Below, one piece after another: positions 52,109 to 64,000 of a stretch of 64,000 bases of DNA. A program made the position numbers and the translations under genes. Under the pieces are notes generated by a model. The model was given only the letters and a program-made list of their open reading frames with translations. It was not told where the DNA came from and ran no database searches. This stretch comes from Euonymus europaeus (lineage: Eukaryota > Streptophyta > Magnoliopsida > Celastrales > Celastraceae), in the NCBI GenBank assembly GCA_963580455.1, contig OY756958.1:24688501-24752500 (forward strand), written 5' to 3'. The stretch's first letter is position 1. Each line of letters starts with the position of its first letter.

Positions 52109-53956
52109 TTAAAGGTCTAGCAAATTAGGACATTAGTTTAAGTCAACTCTCATGTCCAACAATCAACATCAGGGTCGTGAATTGTCAATTTGTCACATTT
52201 AAAACACGACTTGTGACTCGTGGGCTATGAATATCTATTTGGTTTTGGTGGGCTGGGGGCAAAGAGAGCCCATATACCCAAATTGAAGGATCGGCCCATA
52301 GAGCCCACAGTCATGTTTGCTTATTTTCAAGGTCTACTTGGGTGGGGAGGAGTGGTCATGCTCACGCCTCATGCACGACCTTGTTCAATTATCGAAGGTT
52401 TAGCCAAATTGGAGTAACCTGAATTCGATATTCAAGTCTGATACTGACTGACAGTGACTGGGTTAACCAAATCTGGGTAATTAATTCGAAGAACCAAATT
52501 GCCGACTGGGTCAATAATGGACGGCACAACCAGTCTATTTATAGTAGCATCCATTTTGGATATTTGTTGAGGATGAGATGATGTATAGAGATTTATATTT
52601 TGTGATGTAATTACATTAATTTTAGTGTAGATGTATAATTAAAGCGAACCCATTTATTAGGAGAAGAATAAAGATCAATAACATCGTTATGTACAACAAA
52701 ATAAGAAAGAAATAATGTATAAAATTTTTGTATTTTGTTAATATACTTGTATTAATGTAATTAAGCATGGGACTTAACTTCTTCTTTTTTATAGAAGGAA
52801 GAAGAGCGATATTAATTTTAATGAAAATGAATAATTGGATCATTCTAATCGCGAAACTAATAACAATAATGCAATATCTGACAAGTGGACTAGGTGACAA
52901 CTCCAAAAGTCTCCAATACAGGCAATACTTAAAGTCGAGTATGGGCCAGCTTATGCAAGTGGCCTAAAAAACATGGGCGAGTTGGCCAAGATAAGGCAAA
53001 CATGGGCCACTTAACCTAGGATTACTTTGTAGTTTGTACGAAATTTGCCAATTTAAAGCGTCATTTTCAGAAGGGCCGTGGTAGTGGACCCACAAAGCCC
53101 AACCAACTGCGCCAGTTTTGCTTGTGGGGTCCGCACACATTCGGACTATTAGAGCCCACAAGCCTTTAATATGGATCTTCACGGGCCCATTGTCAAACAG
53201 CCTGAAAGAACTTTGGGGCAGATAACTTGTTTTGGGCCTAAACGAAATAAATTCAATGGGCAGGAAATTTAAATATAATGGGCCAAACATTATTCTCATA
53301 AGGGTGCAGTTTTTCCCACACCTTAATCCAGTGTGAAGTGAGTGTGTGGCTGTGTGCGATGAGTGGAAATAGCTCCACCCTCATCTTAACCATGATATTT
53401 ATTATCACAAGGTGACATAAATATACTAATAAATAATAAAATTATATTAAGCATAGATTCATGATTTGTTGTAGTAAGCTAAGTAAGAATAGCCATTGCT
53501 GGCCTTTCTATTTCAAAAGTTGGCACTGCTTTTCCATAATGATTTGTAGTACAGTAGAATTAGGTTTCACTTGGTTCATTTTAGGGTGCCAAGAGGGCTC
53601 CACAAGAGAGGAGACAAGTCCAAATCAAAGATTTCTCAAATTGAGCTAACGAACAAATCAAAAGACATGTCTAAATATCCCCTACTTGTCTTGGATGGTC
53701 TAACCACCCTTAGCTGTCAACTTCAATTAACCAAAATCCAGTGTGAAGTGGACGCAAAGAATTAAACAAACGCAATAAAAAATAAAAGATAGGAAGGCAA
53801 ACCCCATAAATTCTCATTAACTCTTCCTTTTAAATAATCACTGATCACAAAATATCCTCTCTATTAGTAACGAACTCTTTGTCTGCTTCTTCTTTAATTA
53901 TCCCAACTTTGTTTTAAAAGGAGGTATTTGTCAATTTGTGAGACTGCAAATTAAGC

Positions 53957-54721
53957 ATGGGGACTAGGGTGGTTGGACGAGCGGAGATCGATACGCGTGC
54001 ACCTTTCCGGTCAGTGAAAGAGGCCGTTCAGTTGTTCGGAGAGAGAGTTCTGGTCGGAGAAATCTATGCCAACAAGCTCAAAGAGGTCCAAGAACCTCCC
54101 TAGCCTTTTATGCATTTTATATATGTTTTTATCCTAAAATCAATGATAATCATTTTGGTTAATAGTGCATAATATTTTATTAATGCAAATTTTTTTTCTT
54201 CCTAGATTCAAGCTGTGTCAAGTGCAAAGAAGGATGGTCAGTCCAAGAATATTGGGGTCTTAACCGCCCAACTCGAAGAGTCAAAACAAAGCCTGGAAAA
54301 AGCAAGAGAGGAAGCCAAGTTCATGGCTCATTGCATAAAATCTCTCAAAGAAGAGCTAGAACAGACAAAGAGGGAGCTTCAAAGGCTGAAGACAAGAGAA
54401 TATCATCACAAACACAACAGCATGAGCGATTTTCTTAATGATCTCGAAACCGAAGACCTCAAGTTCGTCGAAAACACCATGACAACAACGATGAGAGAAA
54501 GGGAAATCATGAAGGCACAAGCAGAAGAAGCTGAGGAGTTGTTCCAAAAGAAGAGAAATGTGAAGTTTGCAAGTCCTCCTTCATTGACTCGAGTCATTGT
54601 GGGCAAAGAAGAAACGCTAGAGAGACCTCCTTCGGTTAAGAAGACAAAGAAGAAGCCATTACTTGCTCCTCTTTTAGGATGGCTGTATAAGAAAAAGGGT
54701 AGCCAAGAAGAACATGAGTGA
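53957..54721 (+). CDS. Small WEB-family coiled-coil protein
   Basis: Two exons, 53957-54085 and 54206-54721, joined in phase 0 to give 214 residues. The N-terminus ([22 protein letters not shown]) is the conserved start of WEB1/PMI2-related proteins. A long charged coiled coil follows (about 55-150, rich in Glu, Lys, Leu and Gln) and then a basic tail containing [20 protein letters not shown]. Large WEB proteins stabilise chloroplast movement under blue light. The role of short members is unknown, and this one is much shorter than WEB1. From memory At2g17940 in Arabidopsis is similar and sits in the matching genomic segment. The start is supported by the conserved motif beginning ten residues later. 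Confidence 0.88.
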
Positions 54722-56705
54722 CGCCTTTAGGGAATATACACATTCATTCATGGCAGTCTTTTTAGTATTTTTTTTGCGTGTGTGTGTTTTAACTTGGCGA
54801 ATTTTAAAAGGTTTGTGATTAATTTTGGAAGGCTGAGAAGTGAGCTTGGGCCGTGAATAGAAATAAGAAAGTTATATTGGGCTTGGGTTATGATATACAG
54901 TTGGGCTTCTCTCTTTATGAACGGCTAGCTACAAATCTACGATTCTTTATCATTGAGAGTTTGAGATATTCACCGTAGTCCATTATATATACTGGATTAT
55001 TAATGGGCTTGGGCTCGGAGCCTCCGAAAGGTCGTCGTCTTTTCTTCTTTTTTTAGTTTAATAAACTATTAATAAAATGCAAAGAAATTCTCCAAATGAA
55101 ACGTACGTGTCGTGTGCTGAATGGTTGAACTAGTCAACGCAAGAAGTATCTTCTGTGTCAGAAACCCAAAACAAAACTAACCGACATCAAATTAACCATT
55201 CAAAACAGACAAAACTTTAGTTTGGCGAAGACAATGACCTCCACGTAGCAAAGTTAATATGCTCCATTTCCATTCTCTTGTATATATACTCACACATACA
55301 TGTCACCTATGCTCCTCTTTCTCTTTCCTAGAATTTATTTAAGAAGAACATTTGATGGTGTCGTGTCTCTGTATACATACATATACACATATATTTATTA
55401 TACATGGATATATAGTTTATGAACGAGAGGTGCATATATAGGTATATTTTTTATGGTCGGTAAGTCGGCTATATTAAATAGTGAGTGTAAGAGAGAGGTG
55501 GTAAAGCCATGAATAATTAATAATTTACATTAAAATTATGTAGCTGAGCACATGTAACCATGTGAAGCTTTACCCAAGTCAAAGACAACTTTTGTTATCT
55601 CTTTTAGTACATGCACGTACAGCAGTTTATGCGCCATAAGCCGATGGCTTGGCTTCCCATGCTTTCAGTCTATTTGTTTTATTTATGCTGGCGGAAACGA
55701 GAACAGGAATGAAACGTTCATGAGAACGAGAATGAGAACATAAATTTATTAGAATTTTTGTGTTTATTTGACAAGGGAATTGTAACAGGAATTATGAATT
55801 CCTCTATTTAATAAGTAGAATTCATTGAGGAATAAAAATGAAAATTATTGTCAAAATACTATATTGTCCCTCATGGAATGATATACTTTTGATCTAACGC
55901 TTAGGATTTATTCAATTAAGGATAAAATTGTAATTCAATCATGTTTGAGAATTCTCATTATTTACGGAATTCTCCATTCTTTGGGGAGAGAAAGGAATGA
56001 AGAATTCCTAAATGAAAAGGAATGGATAATTTCATTCCAGCATGAGTCAACATACCAAACACAAGAATTTGGTCGGTGAGTGAAATTTTCCTTTCATTTT
56101 CGGCAATCATGATGCAACCAAACAAGGGTTAATTTTTTCACCCTCGATTTATGGATTTTGTAGATTTATAATATAATTAATTGCATCACAACGCGCATCA
56201 TTTCTTGGATATATTGGACGAATATATATAACAACTTAAGCTGAGCTTATGGTGAGGAGGAATTTAATTTAATTTGACATGCTGGGACAGGTTTAGTTGT
56301 CTCTTAGACAGTAGAGGACAAAAATCTATGTATGTATTTCAGACATATTTTGTTTATTCTGTTTTGACTTAGCAATGAATTGTGTTGTTGAATAATGTAT
56401 CCACAGCAATTCCAGCTAAATTTCTGACAAGACACGATAATGAGGGAGGAAAATAAAAATAGTAAACTTAGTTATTAATTATAAATCGAATACTCGTAAA
56501 AAAAAATCACATAAATCAAACTCAAACAATAATGAAGAGAAATTATATGCTCTAGACTTGAGCTTACATTAATTTATTCTTAATAAAGTTTTTTTGCTCT
56601 CTGTCTCACATGGTACGTAGATTCTCATATATAAAGAGGACCAACAACTAAAAACTAAACAAAAAGCTGAAGAAAGTGAGAAACGAAGACCAAGAAGCTA
56701 GAGCA
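54722..56705. other. Intergenic region, WEB gene to small-protein gene
   Basis: Holds the WEB 3' UTR and AT-rich DNA with several ATATATA tracts (55250-55450). The part 55690-56110 has GAATTCCTNATT-like repeated words in both orientations and may be a MITE. A TATA box at 56628-56636 (TATATAAAG) precedes the next gene. No gene recognised. Confidence 0.4.
56628..56636 (+). promoter_or_regulatory. TATA box of the small-protein gene
   Basis: TATATAAAG lies 70 bases before the ATG at 56706, leaving a leader of roughly 40 bases with no earlier ATG. This supports the small open frame as a real gene. Confidence 0.5.
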
Positions 56706-57005
56706 ATGAAGACCCATCTATGCATTCCCAGACTACAGAGAGGCGACACAACAACCAGCACCATCAAGAACCACCGGCTCTCACCAGCGACCTTGCTAGA
56801 GCGCTTCCGTGAGGCCGTGTTTCGATTAATCATGATATCTCTGTCGACCAAGGCCACCGACCCCTCCTCCTCCTCCACCACCACCAGCAGATCACCCTTA
56901 AGAAGATCTTATTATCCTGCTGATGCGGATCACCACAGCGAAGCTGTCGCTGACTGCATCGAGTTCATCAAGAAGAAATCGGTTATGGAGGAGAATCATA
57001 TATAA
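56706..57005 (+). CDS. Small plant protein of unknown function, 99 residues
   Basis: Intronless open frame with a good TATA box and a short leader. The protein is basic at the N-terminus (MKTHLCIPRLQRG), then has LLERFREAVFRLIMIS, a Ser/Thr-rich linker (about 50-65) and a C-terminal block YYPADADHHSEAVADCIEFI. I recognise the block (YYP.D..HSEAVADCIEFIK) from small uncharacterised proteins in many dicots, but I know no function. Hydrophobic face residues near 33-45 might form an amphipathic helix. No signal peptide or full transmembrane segment is evident. The function is not assigned. Confidence 0.7.
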   Translation: MKTHLCIPRLQRGDTTTSTIKNHRLSPATLLERFREAVFRLIMISLSTKATDPSSSSTTTSRSPLRRSYYPADADHHSEAVADCIEFIKKKSVMEENHI

Positions 57006-57431
57006 TTTCATCAAAAAAAAAAAAAAGTAATATCATTCCATGTAATATCATTTCTAAGACTGTGTTTGGGAGAGTAATTTATATAGTGTGTGTATAGGCA
57101 TATATAGGTTGTAACTGTGACATATGTAGTTATGTGCACGTCTGGTTGTTGTTATCCATGGAGGAAGAAAAGAGATTTATTACTGTATCTAGCTCTCTTT
57201 CATTGTCTTCTAGCTTTTATTCCATGCTCGTATTCACGCGCGAGTTATAGTAATTTCTACATGGTTTCTCTTTACTGTATAAACTTAACACATTGCTTCA
57301 ATAATTTGGTGGATCTGTCCAAGACAGAGAGACTTCGACTTTTCTGAATTTGAGAATTTTGGACAAAAGCCCATAATCCATTCACACAAATGTCAGAGTG
57401 AAAGTCAAGGCTTCACTGTCTTGCTCTTTTT

Positions 57432-57647
57432 TTTATATCTATCACGAGATGTCTTGGGTGGACTCCAACTGGGGAGACACCTTTAAATCCCTACCACGCC
57501 CAGATTAATCTCCTCTAACACCGGATCGGCCCAATTAAGGAATAAAGTGTTAACTAATATGATATTCCATACAAGAGTGGGATCAAACCCCCGACCTCTC
57601 TTAAGAGATAGAGCGCCGAAATCACTCACACCAACCATGTTGGTTTG
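57432..57647 (-). mobile_element. tRNA-derived SINE, minus strand
   Basis: Read on the minus strand, the head has TTGGTGTGAGTGATTTCGG (A-box like) and about 40 bases later GGTTTGATCCC (B-box like). The 3' end is A-rich (TATATAAAAAAAAGAGC). The flanks AAAGAGTGAGACGGT and AAAGAGCAAGACAGTG look like an imperfect target duplication of about 14 bases. Its sequence family differs from the insert at 25961. Confidence 0.55.
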
Positions 57648-58585
57648 ACCGTCTCACTCTTTACATATTAGACGGGACAGAATGAAATTTGTTGTTAAGC
57701 CTTTACACGTTGAATCCATTTATACAGCTATTTCTACTTTCTAGGCGCAGAGGACCCATTATTTGGGCTTTGTTTCCCCAGAAACCCATTTATGGGCCTT
57801 GGTCCAAAGCTTGAGACTTCTAGCTTGGGCTCTTGTGTGATGACCAAAAGGTCCGTGGATTTATTGCTAGGCTTGGAATTTTGATTGGGCTTTATTATTG
57901 TGTTAGTCCAGCTTTATTTAAATTTCACTATCTTTTAATTACATCGCAACTTTGATCAATTTAATTTTAATATTTTATTTTTTAAGATATAAGAGGTTCA
58001 TACCCATCATTTCATCCCTTAATTGCACGACAATATAAACAATAAATTTACACACATAAATTATCATGTTTTCGTTGCTAGAAAACATTGTCTCCAATAA
58101 CGTCTTCCAATCATACTCTGAAAATGCCCTCTTCGATCAATCAAATTGTCACAATAGTGAGGTTTTTAATTTGCAATACATTTTTTAAAATGATTATAAT
58201 TTTTTATGGTTTGTTTTAATGAATTTATTATTGACTTGTACTTTAATTATTGTACTATTATTATAGGATGACATCAATTTTAATATTTTATTAGAGAGAA
58301 TTTCAGATGAATCTACTTTTGCAGACTTAAGGTTTAAGTTAACTCATAAACTTTATTTGGAAGGAACCGCAACTTTTGTATTTTTTTATAAATAAAATTT
58401 TAAAACATTTTATCTCTCAAAATACGTGATAAATTTCAAAAAAAATTGCATATTCGAATTTAGCACGTAAAACTATTTTTAACAAGACCCATCATCGATA
58501 GTTTTTAACATACTTTTTTAATTACATTATTTAAAAAATAATTTTATTAATATATATGCTATGTTATTTTATTTTTCACTACGGT

Positions 58586-58913
58586 AACATAAACAGTAAG
58601 TGTTAAACCTTAAGAGAAATGAATTCGCTAAACCCTAACAGACTCATGTATCATATTTTCATGTTATAACCTAAACAATAAGTGTTAAACCTTAAGCGAA
58701 ACGGATTTGCTAAACCCTAACATGCTTGAGTATCATATTTTTATACTATAATATAAACAATAAATGTTAATCCCTAAGGAAAACGAATTCGCTAAACCCT
58801 AACGTGCTCGTGTATTAGATTTTCATACCGTAACCTAAACAATAAGTGTTAAATAATAAGAAAAATGAATTCGTTAAACCCTAACGTGTTCGTATATTCT
58901 CAGCATATTGATT
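58586..58913. repeat. 82-bp tandem repeat array, copy B
   Basis: Four units of exactly 82 bases. The word AAC.TAAACAATA (with variants) starts at 58586, 58668, 58750 and 58832, and every unit carries the telomere-like CTAAACCCTAAC. The units differ at many positions. The same units with the same period occur in inverted orientation at about 120-360. Together with similar flanking sequence (from about 58300) this marks an interspersed repeat of unknown class. It is not coding. Confidence 0.8.
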
Positions 58914-59271
58914 AAGATAATAAAATAATTAATTAAAAGAGAAAAATTAATATATTTTTCTAAATTAAAAAAATAATAACATATTTAATTATAAATAAAT
59001 TTAAATAAGTGACTTTATCCTAATAATTTATAAATCTCATAAAATATAACTACCTACAATTTTGACATTTTATTACGTGAAAATATATTTTTAAATAGGC
59101 TCAGCATTGCGTTAAGGTACTAGGTTCGGTTGGTTGTCCGAATCCAATTCGAATTCACTGCCGTCTTTTACAGTGACCGAAGCCGTGTTGCTTTGGTTTG
59201 CTATTTTGTGTCAACAACCGATCGCCACCGAATCTACTCGCCAACAAGGCAACAACCGAGTAGACCCGGCC

Positions 59272-62200
59272 ATGACCGACGATCTGGATCGAGTCAGAGA
59301 GGGCGACCCGTTCCTCATGCAGTACCAGCCATCAGACCTCCGCGTCGCATCGGAGTTCTTGACGACGTGGCTCCCCTTCCTCTCCAGAGATCTCTGTCAC
59401 GAGTGCACTCAAATCCTCTCCGACCGCATCCGTTCTCTCAACCCAGGTGACCAAGAATTTCAATTGATCGTGCTGCCCTCTGTTTTAGGTTATGTTTGTT
59501 TTGCGAGAAAAGTTCATTTGTGCAGTAAAAGGGGATTTGATTATTGCTTGCATGTTTTTATATTTTTACGTATTTCTTATAATTGTGTTTTGATGATTAC
59601 ATATGAGTCTGTACGTATGTAAGGAAGTTCAGATTTACCAACCAAAACTCCAAAAGACAGAAAAACACTGTTATATAGTTTTAGTGGAAGATTATGTTTT
59701 TGCTTCGTTAACTGTATTTGCCCTATGTTTTTTATATGCCTGCAGTTGGGTATGTTGGGTTATCTTGTTGGGAAGTCTGTTTCTTAGTTGGAATTTATTT
59801 TCCTAATTTGGGTTTATTAAATATGTTTGTTATGAATAGGAATTTTGACGGTGTAATTTTTGAAATTATTGTAGAACTTGATGATGAAGCAGAAGCTTTG
59901 CATTTTGATAAGAGTGTAACATCTTTGTCTCCTGACAAGGACGAATCAGGGGAGACTAAGGAGAATTCTGGGGATAACCGTGACACACATTCACAACTTA
60001 GTGGCAAGGACAGGGATGATACAAATTCATTGGCTAGTTGGAAAGATGGGGCAAGTGGGTTCTGTGAACCACACACCAAAGCTTCTAGTAGTGGGTTAGC
60101 CTCAGGATCACCTTCTGTTGACACCACCCGAAGTCCTCGAATATCTTGGGCTGACATGGCACAGGAAGATGAGCTTGAAGTAGAAGAAGAGGAAGAGTCT
60201 GAACTGAATAAGCGAGTGGTTAATATAAGTCCTTTGAGTGGAGACTTGACAGTGACGAAGGTTATTGAGAAGCCTAAGCTTTCTAGGGATCAGAGAGAAT
60301 ACATTCGGTTCATGAATGTGGAAAGGAAGAAAGATTTTATTTGCTTGGAGAGAATTAAAGGGAAGATTGTTAACATTCTTGAGGGACTTGAACTTCACAG
60401 TGGCGTTTTCAGCGCTGCCGAACAAAAAAGAATAGTTGAAGAAGTTTATGCCCTTGAGGTGAAGGGCAAAAGGGGGGAATTGAAAAGTTAGTTAGCCTAT
60501 CTATTTTTTAATGTGATTTTGTGGATTTCCTAATGGGATTTTTTTTTTCCTTACGTGTTATATTTTGATTGCGTTCGATCACTTATCAACTATTAGTTTA
60601 GTTCTCTATTTCATGTCGATAGATATGAAACGTAATACATGGTGGGAATTTTGATTTATTTAGGTGGGGTGTATTTTAACCAATGAATATTTAACTGATG
60701 TCTTGAGTCAAGGATAATCTTCCTCTATTTCTTGTATAAATGGCTCATTCCACTGTGTAAGCTACTATCTGTAGGGTTCCTATCATTTCAGTGTATCCTA
60801 GGTTAATGAACTGACTTAGATCTTAAGCCTCCTCGTTGCTCTGAGACTTTGTGACAGTTGTCAATTGTGGATTGAGGTGGGCGTTTTTGGATGTGTTACT
60901 TCTCTCTGTTTTTTTTTTTGCTTCTTTTATTCTGAAGTGTGGATGGCCACTCTCATCTATGCCAAATATTCTTTGAGAGAGATGTAGTTCCTGTTCTTCT
61001 TATATGCTTTTGAGCTTTCACTGTTGATTAATAGTGTTTCCTCTTCTTGTTAGTCTCTATGAAGAATGACTCATAGTCTCATTACTTGGCTTTGGCATCT
61101 GAAAAAGATTCCTCAGTTTGTTTTAATGAAATTAATTTGCTCTTTTTTTACCATTTAGTACTTTAAGCTACTTCATTTGCACTACGGAAATTTAGGAAGT
61201 AATATATTGGATTTATCCTGATCACAACCTTCTAGAATTATGTGTACACTTCTATATCTTGGCATACATCTTTTAGGGAAATGCTTGTCGTGTTTGTTTA
61301 ACCTGTCAGGGGAGGACTCTCTCTACTCATGTTTGCTTGAATTTTCTTGCAGAGCGGACTTATTCAGCACCCAAGAAGTGGATGAGGGGTAAAGGACGTG
61401 TAACCATCCAGTTTGGTTGTTGTTACAATTATGACATTGTAGGCTCTCTCGACTGCTTTTCCAATAATTTCTTTGTGTGCATAATTTATATTTTTAATTT
61501 TTATATTCCTTAGATGCATGATTGATTGTTGGTAGAAGTGTGTATACTGTCAGTTGCTTGTCTTTGTGTTCTTCTTGTTGCTTTTGAATCCAAGTTATCT
61601 GACCATAATGTGTTATTTGATAACAATAGGATTTATAATAAGGGATGCAAGGCTCACAATTTTTTTAATATGATGGTGTCCAGGATAAATTGGGCAACCC
61701 TCCAGGCATTCTCCATAAAGAAACTGTAGACCCTTTGCCTTCTCTTTTCAAGGTGATCATTAGAAGGTTGGTCTTGTGGCACGTTCTTCCTCCAAGCTGT
61801 GTACCTGACAGTTGCATTGTGAACATCTATGAAGAAGGGGATAGCATACCTCCTCACATTGACCACCATGATTTCATCCGACCCTTCTGCACTGTGTCAT
61901 TTCTTAGCGAGTGCAATATTTTATTTGGGTCGAACTTAAAGATTTTGCATGCTGGAGAGTTTGCTGGCTCATTTGCTATACCCCTTCCTGTGGGGTAAGT
62001 ATGATTCTTTGCCAACTTACTTACATTCTGCTGGTTTTTGTTCTTCTTTATTTCCTTAAATTTCGTAAGTTTTCTCACTGCACCATGGTTGCTGCAATTC
62101 AAGGCTTCAAAGTTCAAAGTTGGCATTTATTATTTTCTAGATCTGTTCTTGTTCTAAATGGAAATGGGGCTGATGTGGCGAAGCATTGTGTTCCTGCAGT

Positions 62201-62595
62201 TCCCACAAAGAGGTACCAACTAGCAAGTCAAAATTTATCATATTTCTATAACTTGGTTGTGACTGCAATATTGGTAAAATGACTTGTTTATTTACTTTCA
62301 TAGAATATCAATCACATTCAGAAAAATGGATGAGTCAAAGTGGCCGATTGGGTTTGTTCCAGAATCTGATTTGCAAGGGATTCAGCCATTATCATATGAA
62401 AAGGACAAATTGAAAAACAAATCGAAGAGGTTTGATTCTCCTAAGTCTGACGGCCATACAAAAAGACATCCTTTTAGAAGACATGCAGATGATTTTGTGA
62501 GAGAAGTTATTACCCAGTCAGAGCCGCATTATCTGACTCGGTCAAGGCAAGGGCCTATTTATAAGCGAAATTTTAGGATGAATCCGGACAGCTGA
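59272..62595 (+). CDS. ALKBH9B: ALKBH9-type RNA m6A demethylase
   Basis: Six exons: 59272-59446, 59875-60486, 61353-61438, 61684-61994, 62141-62212 and 62304-62595; phases close to 515 residues. An N-terminal helical region (LTTWLPFLSRDLCHECTQIL) is followed by an acidic, Ser-rich stretch (about 60-150). The 2-oxoglutarate/Fe(II) dioxygenase core spans about 235-430: metal ligands His349, Asp351 (PPHIDHHDF) and His410 (AKHCVPAVP), and the substrate-binding Arg419 and Arg425 (KRISITFRK). A basic tail ends the protein. This is the layout of Arabidopsis ALKBH9B/9C. ALKBH9B removes N6-methyladenosine from RNA, including viral RNA, in cytoplasmic granules. The frame is open upstream to 59134 without an ATG; 59272 is the first usable start. 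Orthology to 9B versus 9C is not decided. Confidence 0.92.
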
Positions 62596-64000
62596 TGAGT
62601 GCATAAGTTTGTGGATATACTTGTTATTGACCCATTTATTCTTCAATATTTTGGCAGCTATCTGTGGCTGTGGATCTGAATTGGTCGAGAGGTATTCTAT
62701 TTTTGTACATGATTATAGGTGTGTCAAAGGTATCAAAGCGATTAGTGAAGGAGTGATGGATAAGAAGAGGAGTTGGTTTTAGTAAGCCAGAAGGGGTGGA
62801 TAAGAATTGTTTGATCTAGTATAAGTTTTAGGCTGCTTGTCTGATGGATTTGTTTATTGGAGATGCTGAGCTGCACATTGGTTGTACGGGCATGGTATCC
62901 ATTTGTTGTATCATTGAGTCTTTCCACCTTTTCTTTTCTCAGATTCTATTTGGAGTGTAATATTTGTGAAAATTACAATAACTTGAGCATTCCTCGTTTC
63001 ATTGTAATATAGACTTCGCTTGATGATTTTCTGATTGTGGTCTTAGTTGTGAACTGACTTTGACACTATTGTATGAATGTCTTGCTAATGCTACAAAAGC
63101 ATTTGAGATACTGGTAGTGTTCCATTTAGGGGGATTAAATGTCTGCTTATATCTATCTTACTGATTGCCTGTTAGGTTTTTCGTCATAGCCATTGAATCA
63201 CCAAAAAAAACCTGCTCTTCATTGCAGATGCAGTGGTGGAGATGACTTGAAATTGCAATTCAGACTAGTCAACTTTTTGTACGATTGAGAAAAGGACAGT
63301 TTTATCTTTTGTCTGAACAGGCTCCATAGCGAATTTGAAGCCCAGCCAAGTGTTCTGTCTCTGAAGTGTTTCTTCGTGCCTTTGTTTTTGGGGTAAAAGT
63401 TTGATGGTCTTGAGTGTGGAATCGGTGACTGGAACCCAAACATTTAGCTAGAACAATGAGCACGTTTCTTCGAGCTAGAAACGACAAAATTATAGGGACT
63501 GATATCAGTATAGGCTTGCTTTGTGCCTTGTGTGGTCCATTGGCAAATAAACTACCAGAATTCTGGTCATTCACAGGATCCAAAGCTGGAAACCAAGATC
63601 AGAGATAAATGAATAGATGAAGTCATGGTCTAAGTTTGTTGATGGCAGGAATTCTCTTTCCCTTACACGTTGTACTTCTCCCACCGCACACAGGACAGGA
63701 CAATGATGTTGGTACGTATACCCTAGTGGTGGTCCAACTGTTTTAATGGAACAATCTAGCTGGCTAGCTTTGGTATTTCTTGGAGATCTTGTGATAGAAA
63801 GTATATATGATGGGTTACTAGTTTCTCAGCTTTCACACTTCTCTTCTGTGAATATGTTTGCTCCTCGTTCCATGGCATTAAGGCATTGTTTAGGAAGATA
63901 AGGTGGGGACTAAAGGATAAACTATCCTAGGTCTGCCCTTGGTCCAGCACCTATGGTATATGCATTATGCAAAGTTGACATATTTGGCCAAGTAGTCTTC
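62596..64000. other. Downstream region of ALKBH9 gene
   Basis: Probably 3' UTR to roughly 63000, then intergenic DNA of more balanced composition. No open frame with recognisable content and no repeats noticed. The window ends without a further gene start being evident. Confidence 0.4.

Larger units (their letters stand above)
49686..53956. other. Intergenic region, CDPK promoter to WEB gene
   Basis: The two genes point apart, so both promoters lie here. It contains G-rich and GA-rich CDPK leader DNA (49800-49930), a possible decayed SINE near 50140-50280 (TGGTTCAAGTGAT, later ATGAGTTAGAGTC), a probable solo LTR (51109-51629) and a small MITE (51997-52108). The 14-base word TCCAGTGTGAAGTG occurs at about 53327 and 53738. 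No protein gene recognised. Confidence 0.45.
57006..59271. other. Intergenic region, small gene to ALKBH9 gene
   Basis: Contains the 3' UTR of the small gene, a SINE-like insert (57432-57647) and copy B of the 82-bp repeat family (58400-58920). The ALKBH9 promoter and leader (58920-59271) are AT-rich up to about 59120. No further gene seen. Confidence 0.45.

Noticed and set aside
52964..53299. 111-residue frame on the minus strand
   Set aside because: No recognisable domain, no conserved start and composition like the surrounding intergenic DNA.

Overview
The window is nuclear DNA of a flowering plant, most likely a core eudicot. Coding islands are split by short GT-AG introns, the intergenic DNA is very AT-rich, and plant-specific families are present (DYW-type PPR editing factor, chloroplast ferredoxin-NADP reductase, CDPK with four EF-hands, WEB coiled-coil protein, ARO armadillo protein). 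No organellar, bacterial or intact viral genes were seen. I cannot name the species. All spliced models below were built by hand from open frames, splice signals and remembered protein families; no alignment was run.

Layout. 1-830: AT-rich repeat with an 82-bp telomere-like tandem unit. 1089-2843 (+): DYW2-like PPR protein. 3727-6504 (+): calmodulin-lysine N-methyltransferase, 7 exons. 9266-10391 (-): thaumatin-like protein with a C-terminal tail exon. 12139-15104 (-): gag-protease-only LTR retrotransposon, broken. 15105-18282: repeats, including a 60-bp minisatellite. 18283-20538 (-): leaf-type FNR, 9 exons. 22914-24887 (-): ARO armadillo protein. 24888-33542: gene-free repeat area with a SINE, a foldback hairpin element, a hAT-like MITE and a Mutator-like element with 9-bp target duplications. 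33543-34001 (-): chloroplast J-domain protein. 38336-39214: CACTA-type end beside a decayed RING-H2 fragment. 40029-44070 (-): APE2 endonuclease, 10 exons. 44883-49685 (-): CPK28/16/18-type CDPK, 12 exons. 51109-51629: probable solo copia LTR. 53957-54721 (+): WEB protein. 56706-57005 (+): small unknown protein. 58586-58913: second copy of the 82-bp repeat, inverted relative to the first. 59272-62595 (+): ALKBH9-type RNA demethylase.

The genes are not an operon; each has its own promoter. From memory, the set CaMKMT, TLP, FNR, ARO, J11, APE2, CPK28-type kinase, WEB and ALKBH9 matches genes spread over paralogous Arabidopsis segments (At4g35987-At4g36090, At5g66190-At5g66210, At2g17860-At2g17970). 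The window therefore looks like an ancestral gene order that Arabidopsis split among duplicates. The DYW2-like gene is the obvious outsider. I found no convincing new multi-gene system. The most unusual items are the GPI-like tail exon of the thaumatin protein, the near-perfect 69-bp hairpin carrying tRNA-like promoter boxes, the paired 82-bp repeats and the gag-only retroelement.
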